A stretch of 64,000 bases of DNA from Sycon ciliatum (taxonomy: Eukaryota; Porifera; Calcarea; Leucosolenida; Sycettidae): positions 14,269,100 through 14,333,099 of the forward strand of contig NC_088654.1 of assembly GCF_964019385.1 (NCBI RefSeq), in the 5' to 3' direction. Shown here one piece after another: positions 28,769 through 40,179 of this stretch. Under the pieces are notes generated by a model that worked only from the letters and a program-made list of their open reading frames with translations, was not told the DNA's origin and searched no databases. Made by a program: the position numbers and the translations under genes. The first letter of the stretch is position 1. The number at the start of each line of letters is the position of its first letter.

Positions 28769-29708
28769 ACTTATGAAGCTGCGTGATGCGTCCTACAAGA
28801 TTTTAAAACTAATATTCTAAAGCAAAGTACTATTAAAGGCGTGACTACATGGGCAGGGAGCAGTGTAAAATCAAGTGTAGATTGGAGAAATGCAGGTGAC
28901 AAAGGTACATGATTGTAAGTGGAACTTAACATACCAAAACTCACCTACCCACTCACATACATAATACCTTTCTCACCTGTTTCCTGTGTATATTTGTGCA
29001 TACTGTGCGTCACAATATATGTCATTGTGCGTAGATAATACGACCTAACAGCCAAGCAATTTGACCCAACGGTTACCACCTTCAATCCAAATTTGTCCAC
29101 CTTCGTTGTTAATACTGACATTACACTACTTACCTGTACATTTCGCGGAATTCAACATGTTCAGGTAATCGTTTAGTACAGAGATTTTGCAGAGGGAATC
29201 CTTCGCGCCAACTTTTGCTTGATGGGACAAAATTCGAAATTTCACGCGCACACTTGCGGCTTTAAATACAGAAATTGAAGCAAATTTGCTCATCGCAGAA
29301 AGATGGTGAACCATCCGTATGCCATGCTTTGCGCTTCACTAGGGACAATGCAGTGTATTCACACGTTACTTTGTCTGATAGTGCAAGTTTTCCGATATGT
29401 ACCAACAAAAAGCAAGCAAAACTCAAACGTCGCAGGAACTTTAGCCCAAACTTTCGCAAGCCCAGACGCGAAAATCCGTGCCAAGTTTCGCTCTGCAAAA
29501 CGTCATTGTGCTTACACATTTATGGCACAGAGTGTTTCAACACTGTGATAAGACAGTAACTTTCAACCATTAAAGTAAGTTGCTGTCGAGGACGGTTTCA
29601 AATTGTTCAGTTGTGAAGTGTAAACTGTTCTTGGTGTTATCTCGGTGTTATGCAATTGAACAGTAGCTTAGACTACTGTATGAGATTTGCTTTTGTTCGT
29701 TTTTGAAG
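28769..29708 (+). promoter_or_regulatory. 5' flank and 5'-UTR intron of TRIM copy B
   Basis: The flank is homologous to the flanks of C, D and F (GATAATACGACC, CAAGCAATTTGACCCAACGG). A donor AAAGTAAGT at 29575 and an acceptor GAAG at 29708 define a 134-nt intron in the 5' UTR, the ATG being the first coding bases after the acceptor. The same architecture is present in C (35273-35404), D (41007-41142) and F (52643-52778). There is no obvious TATA box. Confidence 0.6.
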
Positions 29709-31697
29709 ATGCGGCCACCATGTGTTTTCTGCCAAGATGGAGACGGGAAAGCTGGAAAACTTCTCAGGTGTCTTCACAAGATCTGCCTAGACTGTCTTCC
29801 GGACAGTGTTCAGCAAGATGGAAAGATACGCTGTTCCAAATGTCGACGTTCTACGCCATGTCCACCGCCTGGTCGCACTCACCAACAGGTGTTGGTTGAT
29901 GATTCCATGTTCCACACTGCTCCAGATAGTCACGATGGAACCAAGCAGACGAACGAGACAGACAATGTTCTTGAAGTATTCGCTGATGAAAATATGAACC
30001 TGTCTAGCATCCCACAACAGCCAACGAGCTCTTTTGTCGTCCGTTCCACTGTGGTGGATGCTCAAGGTTTTCACAAGCAGATACCTCACGGCGGGCGAGT
30101 GCACGTTTGCCCTTACCACAGCACGATGAAGTTACGGTATTGGTGCACTCGCTGTCGAGAGGTTTTGTGTGAACGTTGTAAGTTGCAAGTCAAGCACGCG
30201 TCACATATGAATCAGATCAATGAAGCCACTGAAGTAGCCGCAGCGCTAAGACACAGACTTACGGAGCGCCTTCGCAATCTTGACCCTGATGACAAAGGAA
30301 AGGAAGTGGACGAAAGCCTGGACTACGCCGGTAATCTAGTCACAGCATTTGAGTGTTACTCTGCAAGCCAAGTGTCCAGTATCAAGACAATGATACATGA
30401 GCAGTGCCAGGATCTACTTTTCAGAGTAAAGAAGCGAAAAGAGGAGCTGATTGGCGAGGGTGAAATACGGAAGAAGGAGTTTATCGAACTCGTAGACCAT
30501 TGCCGGGAGACGAACAATGTGACAGGTACTCTTCAGCACATACTTGATGCACGCAGATATGCTCTAAGAAATGAAGACCTCATTCAAATGAGTCCAAAGT
30601 CGATTCAATGTCTTACAGAAGCGTACCATGACATTGTGGCCAAAGGAAGTTCGCGAATGCCGAGAATGATATTAACGTGCAAGCAGTCTTCCAAATTGGA
30701 TGGACACTTTGGTGCCATGGGTAAAGTCGTGGATAACACTGCCATCGACTTGTCGAGTTGTTCCTTTCCTCACAAGACGTGTGTGGCGTTTGTAGGGGAT
30801 CGTGTGAACCTTACAGCTCTAGTGAGAAATAGTCGAAGCCAACCGTTGTCTGATACCGCATTGAAAGTCTCCAGCATTCAAATCTGGGCCACTAGAATTG
30901 AAAGTGGGTTTTCTCCGGCAGCTCCAGTGCTAGTGCCGATATCAGGTTATAGCAAAGGGGAAGTGCATGCCCATGTCCATCTTAACTATAGTCAACCGAC
31001 TGCTTTTCTCTTAGAACTATTGCTGAATACTCCTAGTCGTTTACCAGGCTTTCAAAACGGTTCATTGGCCAGGAATGTAAACATGTATTTCCCTTTAAAA
31101 ACTTGGTTGTTCGTGTTCAGATCCAGAGCGAGCTACCTTGCCCCACATTTCATTTATCCCAGAGAATCCGTAAAAAGTGGGGTAATGATGTGCAATTTAT
31201 CCCAGGCTTTCCCGGGCGTGGAAATTCGCCAAGTTAAGGATGGAGTTGCTACGGCACGCGCCACTGAACCAGTTCAAAACCGTGACTTTGGAGTAACATT
31301 CATTGTTATACAATGCACATCCGGGAAGCTAGACATCGGATTTACTTGGCACTGTGCAGAGACTAGCCACGCGTCTTCCGCTAATTCGAACTCCTCGTCT
31401 TGTCCTATTTGCGATGTAGTGACTGGAGACCTCATACACATAACACGCTGTCCCTACAAGCAGGATAAGTATAACATTGACCACTACTGTATTGGCTCTG
31501 GATTGTTGAAGAGCCACCATGATGTACGAATAGGTCCAAATATAAAGCCAACATTAATGGTGCGAATGTTCGGCTGTGGTACGCTCATGAAGGTTTATGA
31601 ACACAATAAAGAACAACGGAATATATTTATGCAAAATGCGAAACGCCTTTTGGACGCCCAGTCACAGCGTGTGGAGAATAGAACACGTATCGCGTAG
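29709..31697 (+). CDS. TRIM-like RBCC protein, copy B (662 aa), intact
   Basis: ATG at 29709 follows the intron acceptor. Domains in order: a RING at residues 5-45 with all eight ligands (C5, C8, C21, H23, C26, C29, C42, C45); a B-box type 2 near 133-168 (C-P-Y-H, C-T-R-C, C-E-R-C, H-A-S-H); a coiled coil near 180-300 (KKRKEELIGEGEIRKKEF); a beta-rich segment near 335-450 (GDRVNLTALVRN, GYSKGEVHAHV) resembling a filamin-type Ig repeat; and a C-terminal region without a firm match. It has no NHL or clear SPRY domain. RBCC proteins act as ubiquitin ligases, often in innate defence. That role is inferred, as the RING is the only catalytic hint. It is the best candidate for an active copy together with C. 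Confidence 0.85.
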   Translation: MRPPCVFCQDGDGKAGKLLRCLHKICLDCLPDSVQQDGKIRCSKCRRSTPCPPPGRTHQQVLVDDSMFHTAPDSHDGTKQTNETDNVLEVFADENMNLSSIPQQPTSSFVVRSTVVDAQGFHKQIPHGGRVHVCPYHSTMKLRYWCTRCREVLCERCKLQVKHASHMNQINEATEVAAALRHRLTERLRNLDPDDKGKEVDESLDYAGNLVTAFECYSASQVSSIKTMIHEQCQDLLFRVKKRKEELIGEGEIRKKEFIELVDHCRETNNVTGTLQHILDARRYALRNEDLIQMSPKSIQCLTEAYHDIVAKGSSRMPRMILTCKQSSKLDGHFGAMGKVVDNTAIDLSSCSFPHKTCVAFVGDRVNLTALVRNSRSQPLSDTALKVSSIQIWATRIESGFSPAAPVLVPISGYSKGEVHAHVHLNYSQPTAFLLELLLNTPSRLPGFQNGSLARNVNMYFPLKTWLFVFRSRASYLAPHFIYPRESVKSGVMMCNLSQAFPGVEIRQVKDGVATARATEPVQNRDFGVTFIVIQCTSGKLDIGFTWHCAETSHASSANSNSSSCPICDVVTGDLIHITRCPYKQDKYNIDHYCIGSGLLKSHHDVRIGPNIKPTLMVRMFGCGTLMKVYEHNKEQRNIFMQNAKRLLDAQSQRVENRTRIA

Positions 31698-31814
31698 TAT
31701 GATAACCCTACCCCGACTCATTGATCCTGCTCTTTTCTTTCTGATCACGTCATACTGAACTACTCCTTGTGGCTCAGTTAAGAAGCTGCCTTATTGGCCA
31801 TGGTCTATTGTGGC

Positions 31815-31820
31815 ATTAAA
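31815..31820 (+). terminator. Candidate poly(A) signal of copy B
   Basis: ATTAAA 118 bp after the stop is followed by a GT-rich stretch (TTGTTTTGTCTTGTC). It is conserved in the flanks of A (23049) and D (43256) and interrupted in F by a transposon. An AATAAA at 31955-31960 is an alternative. Confidence 0.55.
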
Positions 31821-33053
31821 GAAACGAGATCTTGTTTTGTCTTGTCATGATAAACATTTGCGTTTTGTTTATAGTTTTGTTTATGTATGTTTTTTCTGAT
31901 TGTATTGTAATTCGCTTAAACGGTGCCCTTTTTTTCATGCAAACTTACAACAAAAATAAAAATTGATTTGGTTGATGTCCGACCAAATTAACCAATGACT
32001 GTTCTTTGGATAGCTAATGTGGGTATCGATGGTGTTTGTTTGCCTTTCATGTGTCAATCGGAAAAAACGTTTTCAGATTCACACGCAGCCAACGGTATTG
32101 CTGACCAGCACACAGAGAGGATATGCAGGTTATGATAGCACATTTACAAAACAGCACGACAAGCAATTAGTGTGTTGCCTCGCAACCTTAACACACCAGG
32201 ATACATGGAAGATTTTGCAATGGACGAGCTAGGATATATTTAACCATCATCACCACCACCATCACAAACGCGTTACTATAAGACATGATGACCTCTCGAG
32301 TTGTTGGTCTCCATTGCAAATTTGAAGCTTGGCGTTGGCTTAATGATGGGTGCGAAATTCTTTTCTCATATTATTCCGAAAGTAGGAGCTGTAAACCATG
32401 GGAGGAATCATAGGAGTGCCTGGCAAGCACCCAACCAACATGTACCAGTCCTATAGCGCGGGTGCATCCTTGGCCCGCGCAGGCTGTGAGTGCGTGCCTG
32501 ACTGGCAGACACCTGTTCACCCCCCCCCCCCCCCCTACCATGCTACTCTAGGGTTGTGGCCGGGCCGGCTACCCACGGCTTTCTTGCCAGGGTTTCTCAG
32601 GCTGCACCAGTACGGACGTACTTAAGCTCAGCAATGGAGCCAGCACTGCATACAACGGTGACATCTTGCTATCAGCGCCCTGCACGAAAGCACCAGAGGT
32701 TAAAAGGGTCTAATGGACTAGAATACAAGGCCGTCTACGTGGGCCGTTTTGATTTAGAAAAGCGATCCTGTCAGCTTTTCTATTATTGTGTTCACATGGC
32801 AGAAAAAACGACATCACCGCCACTACCCATATGATTCCCCTGCAGAAGAACATGAATATGCAAGACTAGTGCCATTTTCTGCAAGAAAAGGCTTGCACAT
32901 CAATGTGTATAATACGGTATTGAATTTGATATGATGCACATGTAGAGGCGCTACATGTAGGCCATCATATTATAGGGCATTCCATTGGTGACACAATCAG
33001 GCCGCATCACTCAACAGAACTGAGTTTGTCGTTCAATTCACTTGCACCACCGA
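31821..33053 (+). other. 3' flank of copy B
   Basis: It includes the conserved flank (32000-32300), a poly-C run of about 16 at 32520, a fragment of the inverted-repeat element also found at 48772 and 56551 (GAAAAGCGATCCTGTCAGCT at 32757), and sequence shared with 50930-51060 and 59570-59730. No gene is present. Confidence 0.65.
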
Positions 33054-33579
33054 TCTTTCACCATTCTTTCAACATTCTTTCACCATTCTTTCAGCATTCT
33101 TTCACTATTCTTTCACCATTCTTTCACCATTCTTTCGCCATTCTTTCACCATTCTTTCACCGTCCTTTCACCATTCTTTCACCATTCTTTCACCATTCTT
33201 TCACCATTCTTTCACCATTCTTTCACCATTCTTTCACCATACTTTCACCATTCTTTCACCATTCTTTCACCATTCTTTCACCATACTTTCACCATTCTTT
33301 CACCATTCTTTCACCATTCTTTCACCATTCTTTCACCATTCTTTCACCAATCTTTCACCATTCTTTCACCATTCTTTCACCATTCTTTCACCATTCTTTC
33401 ACCATTCTTTCATCATTCTTTCACCATTCCGCTTTCACCATTCTTTCACCATTCTTTCACCATTCTTTCACCATTCGTTCACCATTCTTTCACCATTCTT
33501 TCACCATTCTTTCACCATTCTTTCACCATTCTTTCACCATTCTTTTACCATTCTTTCACCATTCTTTCACCATTCTTTC
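33054..33579 (+). repeat. 11-bp minisatellite (CTTTCACCATT), about 48 copies
   Basis: Near-perfect head-to-tail copies with scattered substitutions (CTATT, CAACATT, ATACTTT variants). The period is not a multiple of three and no unit frame contains a stop, so all three plus frames read the same 11-residue peptide (FFHHSFTILSP). The flanks match those of the larger array at 60487-63000. Confidence 0.97.
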
Positions 33580-33989
33580 CTGCTTCTGGACAACATACTA
33601 CTGTCTAAGTACAAATTTTCGTTTGGAATTAACTTTCGCTATATCCGTTAGTGGCCACGGAATAACTAAAGTTCGTACCAAAGTAAAGTTTTTGTCTGAA
33701 CTTTCGGGGGACAGACCTTGACCAAAAACCAAAATTAATACGTAACAAGCCTGCTAGTGGAGCGATCTAACGAAAGATTTTGTGAACGAAATTTTCACGT
33801 ATACAGTACTAAAACTCCCAATGAACCTACTCACTCATCTTCATCCTTCTCAGTACTCTCACTTAGCTGCCGCTCCAAAGTGAATAAGCTAGCTTAGCTC
33901 AGTCAGGTCTGTCATCAGTATTCTGCAGACATAATCTGCCTACGTTAAGCGTGGCTGACATACCGTCTTGACCGCTGAACTTTGATCCG
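33580..33989 (+). other. Flank between minisatellite and LINE remnant
   Basis: A near-identical copy lies at 63001-63412. No gene was recognised. Confidence 0.6.
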
Positions 33990-34590
33990 CTGTGATAATC
34001 TACCAGAAAAAGGCTATGGCGGTGTTGCTACTCTTGTAGCTGACAGGTGGTTCTCCTCCATCAAGCGCCGGCTCGACCTTGAGCGCTGTGGATTGGAAGT
34101 GGTTTGGCTCGAATTGCGGCCAGTAACCTTTCCCTCACTTCTCCTCATCATCTGTGCTCTACTTACAGACCCCCTGGAGACAGAATCTCCCAAGTGCAGG
34201 CATTTAGTGAGCTCATAGAGGACTGTCTGTCAAGTATCAGCCTCGCCAAGGCTGCGCCAGTACTAGCAGAAGACTTGAATGCTCGCCACTCTAACTGGTG
34301 TGCTAGTGACATCACGAATCATGCTGGAAGAGAGTTCCATAAACTCTTCTCTTGTTTTGGCCTTGAGCAAATGGTGACATCCACCCCCCCCCCCCCCCTG
34401 GCTTACCATCGTGTATTGACGTTGTACTCATGGATCATCCTCAACTGTTACCCTCTCCTACGTCTGTTGCTCCTCTTGGTGCATCTGACCACGCACAGAT
34501 CCTCAGTCACTTCCTACTGCTTACTGATGCTGCTTATCGTACATGAGGAACCTGCTGCAAACGGAAATCCAGCTGCAGCACCAGCAGAAT
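33990..34590 (+). pseudogene. LINE endonuclease remnant
   Basis: Fragments in three frames read GYGGVATLVADRWFS, CGLEVVWLELRP, RPPGDRISQVQAFSELIEDC, DLNARHSNW (catalytic N-A-R-H) and, after a poly-C tract at 34383-34398, a P-S-C-I-D-V-V-L and a S-D-H-A-Q-I motif. This covers most of an AP-type endonuclease domain with at least two frameshifts. A second copy is at 63413-63910. Confidence 0.85.
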
Positions 34591-35404
34591 CATAAATTAC
34601 ACCCACACTCATGATGACGTAACATCACGTCGAACCTTAGCACCGATCGCGACAAAAATTACGCTATTACAGAGTTCACACTGACTTCGTCGTTACCAAG
34701 ACTACTAGGAATATTTTGCCTAATTACCTGCTGTGGCCTTTATGTGGTTCACAATACATGACATTGTAATCGTACGTGGATAATACGACCCATCAGCCAG
34801 GCAACTTGACCCAACGGCTTCCGCATTCAGTACAAAGTAGTGCACTTTCGTATGAAATACACACATCACACGTCTTATGAATGGCGCTGAATTAAACTTG
34901 TTCAGGTACTAGGACAGTAGACATGTAGATAGTTTTCAGAGTGAACCCCAGCACCAGAATTTTCGCTTGATGTGTCGGGTTGCTAAATTTCACGCAATGT
35001 TTCGCAGAAACGTTCGATCACCGCGGACAGGTGGTGAGTTAATCGCACTGAATGGTTTGTGCAGTGGATTTACACGTTGATTTCTCTGCTAGTGCTAGTT
35101 CTCCGATTAGGACCAGCTAAAGGCAAGCAAAACGCACACGTTGTACGAACACTCGCCCAAATTTTCGCAAGCTCAAACGCAAAATTCCTAGCGAAGTTTC
35201 GCTGTGCACATACAAATGTATGGAGCTGGAACTTTCACCAATCTGACCAGGCGGACACTTTCAGCTATTGAAGTAAGTCGAATATAACAACGGTTGGAAT
35301 CTATTTAGTTGGGAAGCGCAAATTGTTTTTGGTGTGTTCTCCGTGATATATTGGTGAACAGCAGCTTACACTAGTCTAAGAGATTTGGTTTTGTTGTTTG
35401 TAAG
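34591..35404 (+). promoter_or_regulatory. 5' flank and 5'-UTR intron of TRIM copy C
   Basis: Homologous to the B, D and F flanks (GGATAATACGACCCATCAGCC). The intron runs 35273-35404 with a GAAGTAAGT donor and a GTAAG acceptor directly before the ATG. Confidence 0.6.
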
Positions 35405-37363
35405 ATGCGGCCATCGTGTGTGGTCTGCAAGGACGGAGCGGGGAAGGCGGGAAAACTTCTCAAGTGTCTTCACAAGATCTGCTTAGACTGTCTTTCAAAC
35501 AGCATTCAGCAATATGGATGGATACGCTGTTCGAAATGTCGGCGTACTACCCCATGTCCACCGCCCGGTCGCAGCCATCGACAGGTGTTGGTTGATGACT
35601 CCATGTTCGACAGTGTTCCAGATAGTCATGATGGAACCACGAAGACAAACAACAAATGTATTGATCTTCAAATCGCTGATGAAAGTATGCACCCTTCTAG
35701 CATCCCACAAGAAACAGCGAGCTCTCACGAGGTCCGTTCAACCGTGGTAGATGCCTATCGTTTCCATAAACCAAACCATCATCACGGACGAGCGCACCTT
35801 TGCCCGTTCCATATTAATATGGAGTTACGGTATTACTGCAATAGATGTCGGGAGGTTTTGTGTGAAACGTGTAAGGCACAAATCAAGCATGCGTCACACA
35901 TCGATCAGGTCAATGATGCTACTGAAACAGCCGCAGCGCTAAGGCAGAGACTTATGGAGCTCCTGCGCATCATCTTCCCTGAGGACAAAGAAAAGGAAGT
36001 GAACGAAAGTCTTGAGTACGCCAGTGATCTCGTCACAGCATTTGAGTGTGACTCGGCAAGTAAAGTGTCCAGGATCAAGACAATGATACATGAGCAGTGC
36101 CAGGACCTACTTCTTAACGTGAAGAAGCGAAAACACGAGCTGAGAAACGGGGTTGAATTTCGGAAAGAGGAGCTAGTCGAACTTCAAGAATGTAATCGGG
36201 AGTGGAACAGTGCAACGGGCGCTGTTCAGCACATACTCGAGGGACACAGACATGCTCTAACAAATGAAGACCTCGTTAAGCTGCATCCGCGTTCCATTCA
36301 ACTTCTTTCACAAACGTCCCGTGGCATTGTGGCCAAAAGACGTTCGCTAACGAGAAGAATAACATTAAAGTGCAAGAACCTTTCCGAACTAGAAATACAC
36401 CTTGATGTCATGGGTAAAGTCGTGGATAACACTGACATTGATTTGTCAAGCTGTTGCTTTCTTTACCCGTCGTCTATTGCGGTTGCAGGAGAACGATTTG
36501 TACTTACAGCTCGAGTGAGAAATGGACAAGGCCAACCTTTGTCTGAAGCCGCATTTAAAGTCCCCAGCATTCAGATCTGGGTAACTCGAATCGGAGGTGG
36601 TTTTTCGCCGTCAGCGCCAGTGCAAGTGCTGATATCAGCGTTTGGAAAAGGTGAAGTGCATGCAGAAGTCCAGCTTAACTGTAGTCAACCGACTATCTTT
36701 CTCCTAGAACTGATGCTGGATACCCCTTGTATCTTATCAGCATTGAAAAAAGGTTCAATGGTCAGGAATGTAGAGCTTTGTCACACTCCAATAGCGTCGG
36801 TGCATGTGTTCAGATCCTGGGCCAGCGTCTTTCACCCAATGTGCTGTTCTCCCAGAGAGTCCATACGAGCATACCCACTCCTAACGTTTCTTTCACAGGC
36901 ATCCACATTCTTCCGAGCACGCCAAGTCCGGGATGGAGTTGCTACGGCACGGGGCTCTAAACCGATTCAAAATCGAGACTTTGTAGTAGCAATCATCATT
37001 ATAAATTGCCCATGCAACAAGCTAGACATCGGATTTACATGGGACTGTGCAGAGACTAGCCAAGAAATGAAACTTGTACTCGCGTCCTCAGCTAATTCGC
37101 ACTCCTCGTCTACTCCTATTCGCAATTTAGTGACTGGAGACCTCATACACGTAACACGCTGTGCCTACATGCAGTGTAAGTATACCATTGACCACTATGA
37201 TCTTCGCTCTGGATTGTTGAAGAACAAACATAGCGTACGTATAGATTCCAGTACGAAGCCAATATTAATGGTGCGAATGTTCCACTGTGATACACGAGTT
37301 GATGTTTTTGAATTTGATAAACAACAAATAAATAAATCAATGCAAGAGATAAAGCCTTTTTGA
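35405..37363 (+). CDS. TRIM-like RBCC protein, copy C (652 aa), intact
   Basis: All eight RING ligands are present (CVVC, CLHKICLDC, CSKC), as are the B-box residues (C-P-F-H, C-N-R-C, C-E-T-C, H-A-S-H). The coiled coil and C-terminal region follow, with many substitutions against B, D and F, so C (with E) is the most divergent lineage in the array. In the C-terminal region the C-P-I-C found in B, D and F is replaced by T-P-I-R, which argues against that pair being a metal site in the family. It ends QEIKPF. The ATG follows the 5'-UTR intron directly. The ubiquitin-ligase role is inferred. Confidence 0.85.
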   Translation: MRPSCVVCKDGAGKAGKLLKCLHKICLDCLSNSIQQYGWIRCSKCRRTTPCPPPGRSHRQVLVDDSMFDSVPDSHDGTTKTNNKCIDLQIADESMHPSSIPQETASSHEVRSTVVDAYRFHKPNHHHGRAHLCPFHINMELRYYCNRCREVLCETCKAQIKHASHIDQVNDATETAAALRQRLMELLRIIFPEDKEKEVNESLEYASDLVTAFECDSASKVSRIKTMIHEQCQDLLLNVKKRKHELRNGVEFRKEELVELQECNREWNSATGAVQHILEGHRHALTNEDLVKLHPRSIQLLSQTSRGIVAKRRSLTRRITLKCKNLSELEIHLDVMGKVVDNTDIDLSSCCFLYPSSIAVAGERFVLTARVRNGQGQPLSEAAFKVPSIQIWVTRIGGGFSPSAPVQVLISAFGKGEVHAEVQLNCSQPTIFLLELMLDTPCILSALKKGSMVRNVELCHTPIASVHVFRSWASVFHPMCCSPRESIRAYPLLTFLSQASTFFRARQVRDGVATARGSKPIQNRDFVVAIIIINCPCNKLDIGFTWDCAETSQEMKLVLASSANSHSSSTPIRNLVTGDLIHVTRCAYMQCKYTIDHYDLRSGLLKNKHSVRIDSSTKPILMVRMFHCDTRVDVFEFDKQQINKSMQEIKPF

Positions 37364-37400
37364 CTCCAAGCCCCAGTGAATGGACAATAACATAATTATA

Positions 37401-38285
37401 CAGGTAGACTCCCTTTAATTCGAACCTCAAATTGCCAGGCCCTGACTTCGAATTATCCAGAACTTCTAATTATCCAAATGCAGCCCCATGCACTGATATG
37501 TATGTTAAAATGCTTGAAATCGCTTGCTGAATATTTTTTGCACATTTTTACTTGCATCAACGAAACATAGGTACGGGTCATGTACAACGGATCATCAAAA
37601 CACTGGATCGACACAAAACCATTTTGACATCTTCTAGTGAAGAAGTTGTCAGTCACTGCAGCTTTCCTGAAACAATTTCAACGGAAAAGAACTGCGCTGC
37701 CTAATCGGCGTCATGAAAGGCCGTTGGTCAGCAGCACGTCGTTCTGAAGAACGGAAGTGGAGCAAAGGCATAGGCAATATTTACGACAATAGTGTTGTTG
37801 TGCGCCAACATCTCCGCGCACGAGCTGGCGCGGTAAGAAAGGCCATCGAGATCCGCGAAGAGAGTCAGCCACCAGGAAGAAGTCGTCTTCAATCAAACCT
37901 TTGCAATTTGCCTCGCACGGGCTTGAATCAAATTTCGAGAGAAGGTGGGTTTCTTGAACGCTATAGGCGATCCTGCAGCGGACCATCGATCAATTTTTGA
38001 GCTACTCTTGGCTAGAGAAGGAGAAAAGAATGAAATTCGAATTACAAGGATTGCAACTCAATCTCACTTCGAAATAAGCGTTCAAAGGACATAGCCAATG
38101 TACTGTAAACAGCTCTTCTGTACGAAGACCGGGTTCGAATTATCCAACCGGCGCACTTTTCGTACTTCGAAATATGCATTCGATTTTGACTTGAAGTGAC
38201 TTGCAGAAGATCGGTACGACGAAAAAGTACGAAATACACGGAATGTTCGAATTATACCGTATTCGAATTAGAGGGAGTCTACCTG
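37401..38285. mobile_element. pogo/Tigger-like DNA transposon remnant
   Basis: It is flanked by TA (37399-37400, 38286-38287). The inverted termini are CAGGTAGACTCCCT followed by T/CTAATTCGAA. Such CAGT/CAGG-AGACTCCCT ends and TA targets are characteristic of pogo/Tigger elements. On the minus strand degenerate frames near 37711-37990 resemble the N-terminal DNA-binding part (LIQARARQIAK). Copy E has the empty site at 48434-48440, which gives exact insertion boundaries. Confidence 0.85.
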
Positions 38286-40179
38286 TATGGCCTGTTATGG
38301 TTTTATTTGCTAACAATTGTGATTTTTCTTCATGACCACGTCTTAGATAATTTCCTCCTTAAACGACTTTAAGTTTTTCTTGTTGCCTTGTGATATTGAA
38401 AATTTGAGTTTTGTCATAGATTATATTTTTTCCTTTGTTTTAAAAGTATAGATTATTGTAGCAGGTGAATATCAAAGTTCCGAATGTTTGAATGCGATAC
38501 ACGCATAAATGTTCTGGAACAAAAACAAATATCGCATGTTATGGTTTTTCATTGCAAAAAATCGTGCTTTTTCTTTCTGATTACGTCATATATATTGTTC
38601 CTCGTTCAACAGGTTATCATAGAATAAGAATTTTCTTGTCATGATGAACTTTAGCAGTTTGTCAGTAATTATGGTGTTTCGTCTGCATATTCCTGAAAAT
38701 GGCCCCGTAATCCTTACTAACTGACAATAACCCCGCATGGTTGATCTGTTTGATGACCGCCAAAAAGCTAATCAACGGCTGTTTCTTGGATAACATGTGG
38801 GTGTCCATGGTGTTTGCCTCCTATTCACGGGTACATTTTAAGAATAGTGATCAAAGTGACACGCTGCAAGCGAGATTTTTGACCAGCAGGGTATGTTGTG
38901 ACGGATGTTAAGACGGGACATTTACACAACAATACGTCACGCAATTTGTGTGTTGCCTTTCTCTTTTAGCACACCAGGATACGTGGGATATACTGAAATG
39001 GGCGACCCCAGACTACACGGCTGTTAGCTGCACTTGGATCGCGGCAACTTAGTTTTCTGCACGTGAACCATGAAAAATAAATGCATGCTCATGCATGTTC
39101 ATGCATAACCAGTCAGCTGGCCTGCTCGCCCACGCATTTGACAGGTAACAATTCCATCAAATTTGAGATATCGCTTCGTTCTAAGTCTCAAAACAGTTCT
39201 AAAGTCACCAAACCACGCTGGTAATCGATGGCTATTCAATGTTAACATCTTCAGGAAGACTTCAGCCGTTTCCGAGAGTTTGGGCATCGTTGCCATTATT
39301 TTTCACGGTGTTCTTCTTCCTCCTGTCTGGAGCTGCAATTGCATCCTGGAATTATTTGAAAGGTATTTCGTGCGGGCTGTGGGGGGTTCCAACAGGCATA
39401 AACTGACATCGCTATAGGATAACTGGTAACTTTCACCCTTCAAGGAGGTAGAGCAATGAGAATTTTTTTGTGGCGGTCGTCCAATTTTTGTGGCGGTCGT
39501 GGCTGTATTTGTGCACTTCCAAGGCTTTCATTATGCCTGATACTACTCTCTACTGTATGGGAATCGTTGTTTAGGCACATGTAGCTGTCTTATTTGGTAG
39601 ATCTGCTGTTTTCAATCACTTGGGACACTTTGTCTAGCCTATTTGTCTTTCGTTCGTACCATCTATCAGTTTTGTGGGGTGCCTTGACTTGTATTTGAGA
39701 CGTTCTCGAGTAAAGACCCTAATTCTTGACTGGAGTCACGTCTTGAATTGAATTTGCTGGGCGAGCCCTCGTTCACGCAGTTGTCCTTATCGTAATAGTC
39801 AATATCTGCTTGCTGGACGGACTAGCGGCTAGAACAGGGATGACCAAATGGTCCAAGTGTGTACTAGTACACGATTATTGTTTCCATCACGAAACGAGCG
39901 TTGTGGGATTGCAGTCGTCTGCCTTTGGCACTGAGGACACGGAGGAGAGTTGATTGTTACTTCTGCTCAGCAATGAAGCGATCATCAGCTCTCTTTGTTC
40001 TAATTATTGAGAGGACATACCGGCATCGCAATCAAGTAAAGATTAGGCAAACCTCGCCAACCTCCAAAGAGAGTCGAAGATATTTTCTCCAAATGCAAAG
40101 ACGATCTTTGTGAGTTTGTGACTTGCATTTGCGTGCATACATGAGCAAGTCACGGACCACGGCACGTGCGCGGTTACCA
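38286..40179 (+). other. 3' flank of copy C, no gene recognised
   Basis: The first part to about 39010 matches the E flank (48430-48775 and 51490-51865). The later part is single-copy in this window and contains only short frames. Confidence 0.6.

Noticed and set aside
33054-33579. A CRISPR-like or other spacer-containing array
   Set aside because: Units are contiguous 11-mers with no spacers, in a eukaryotic context.
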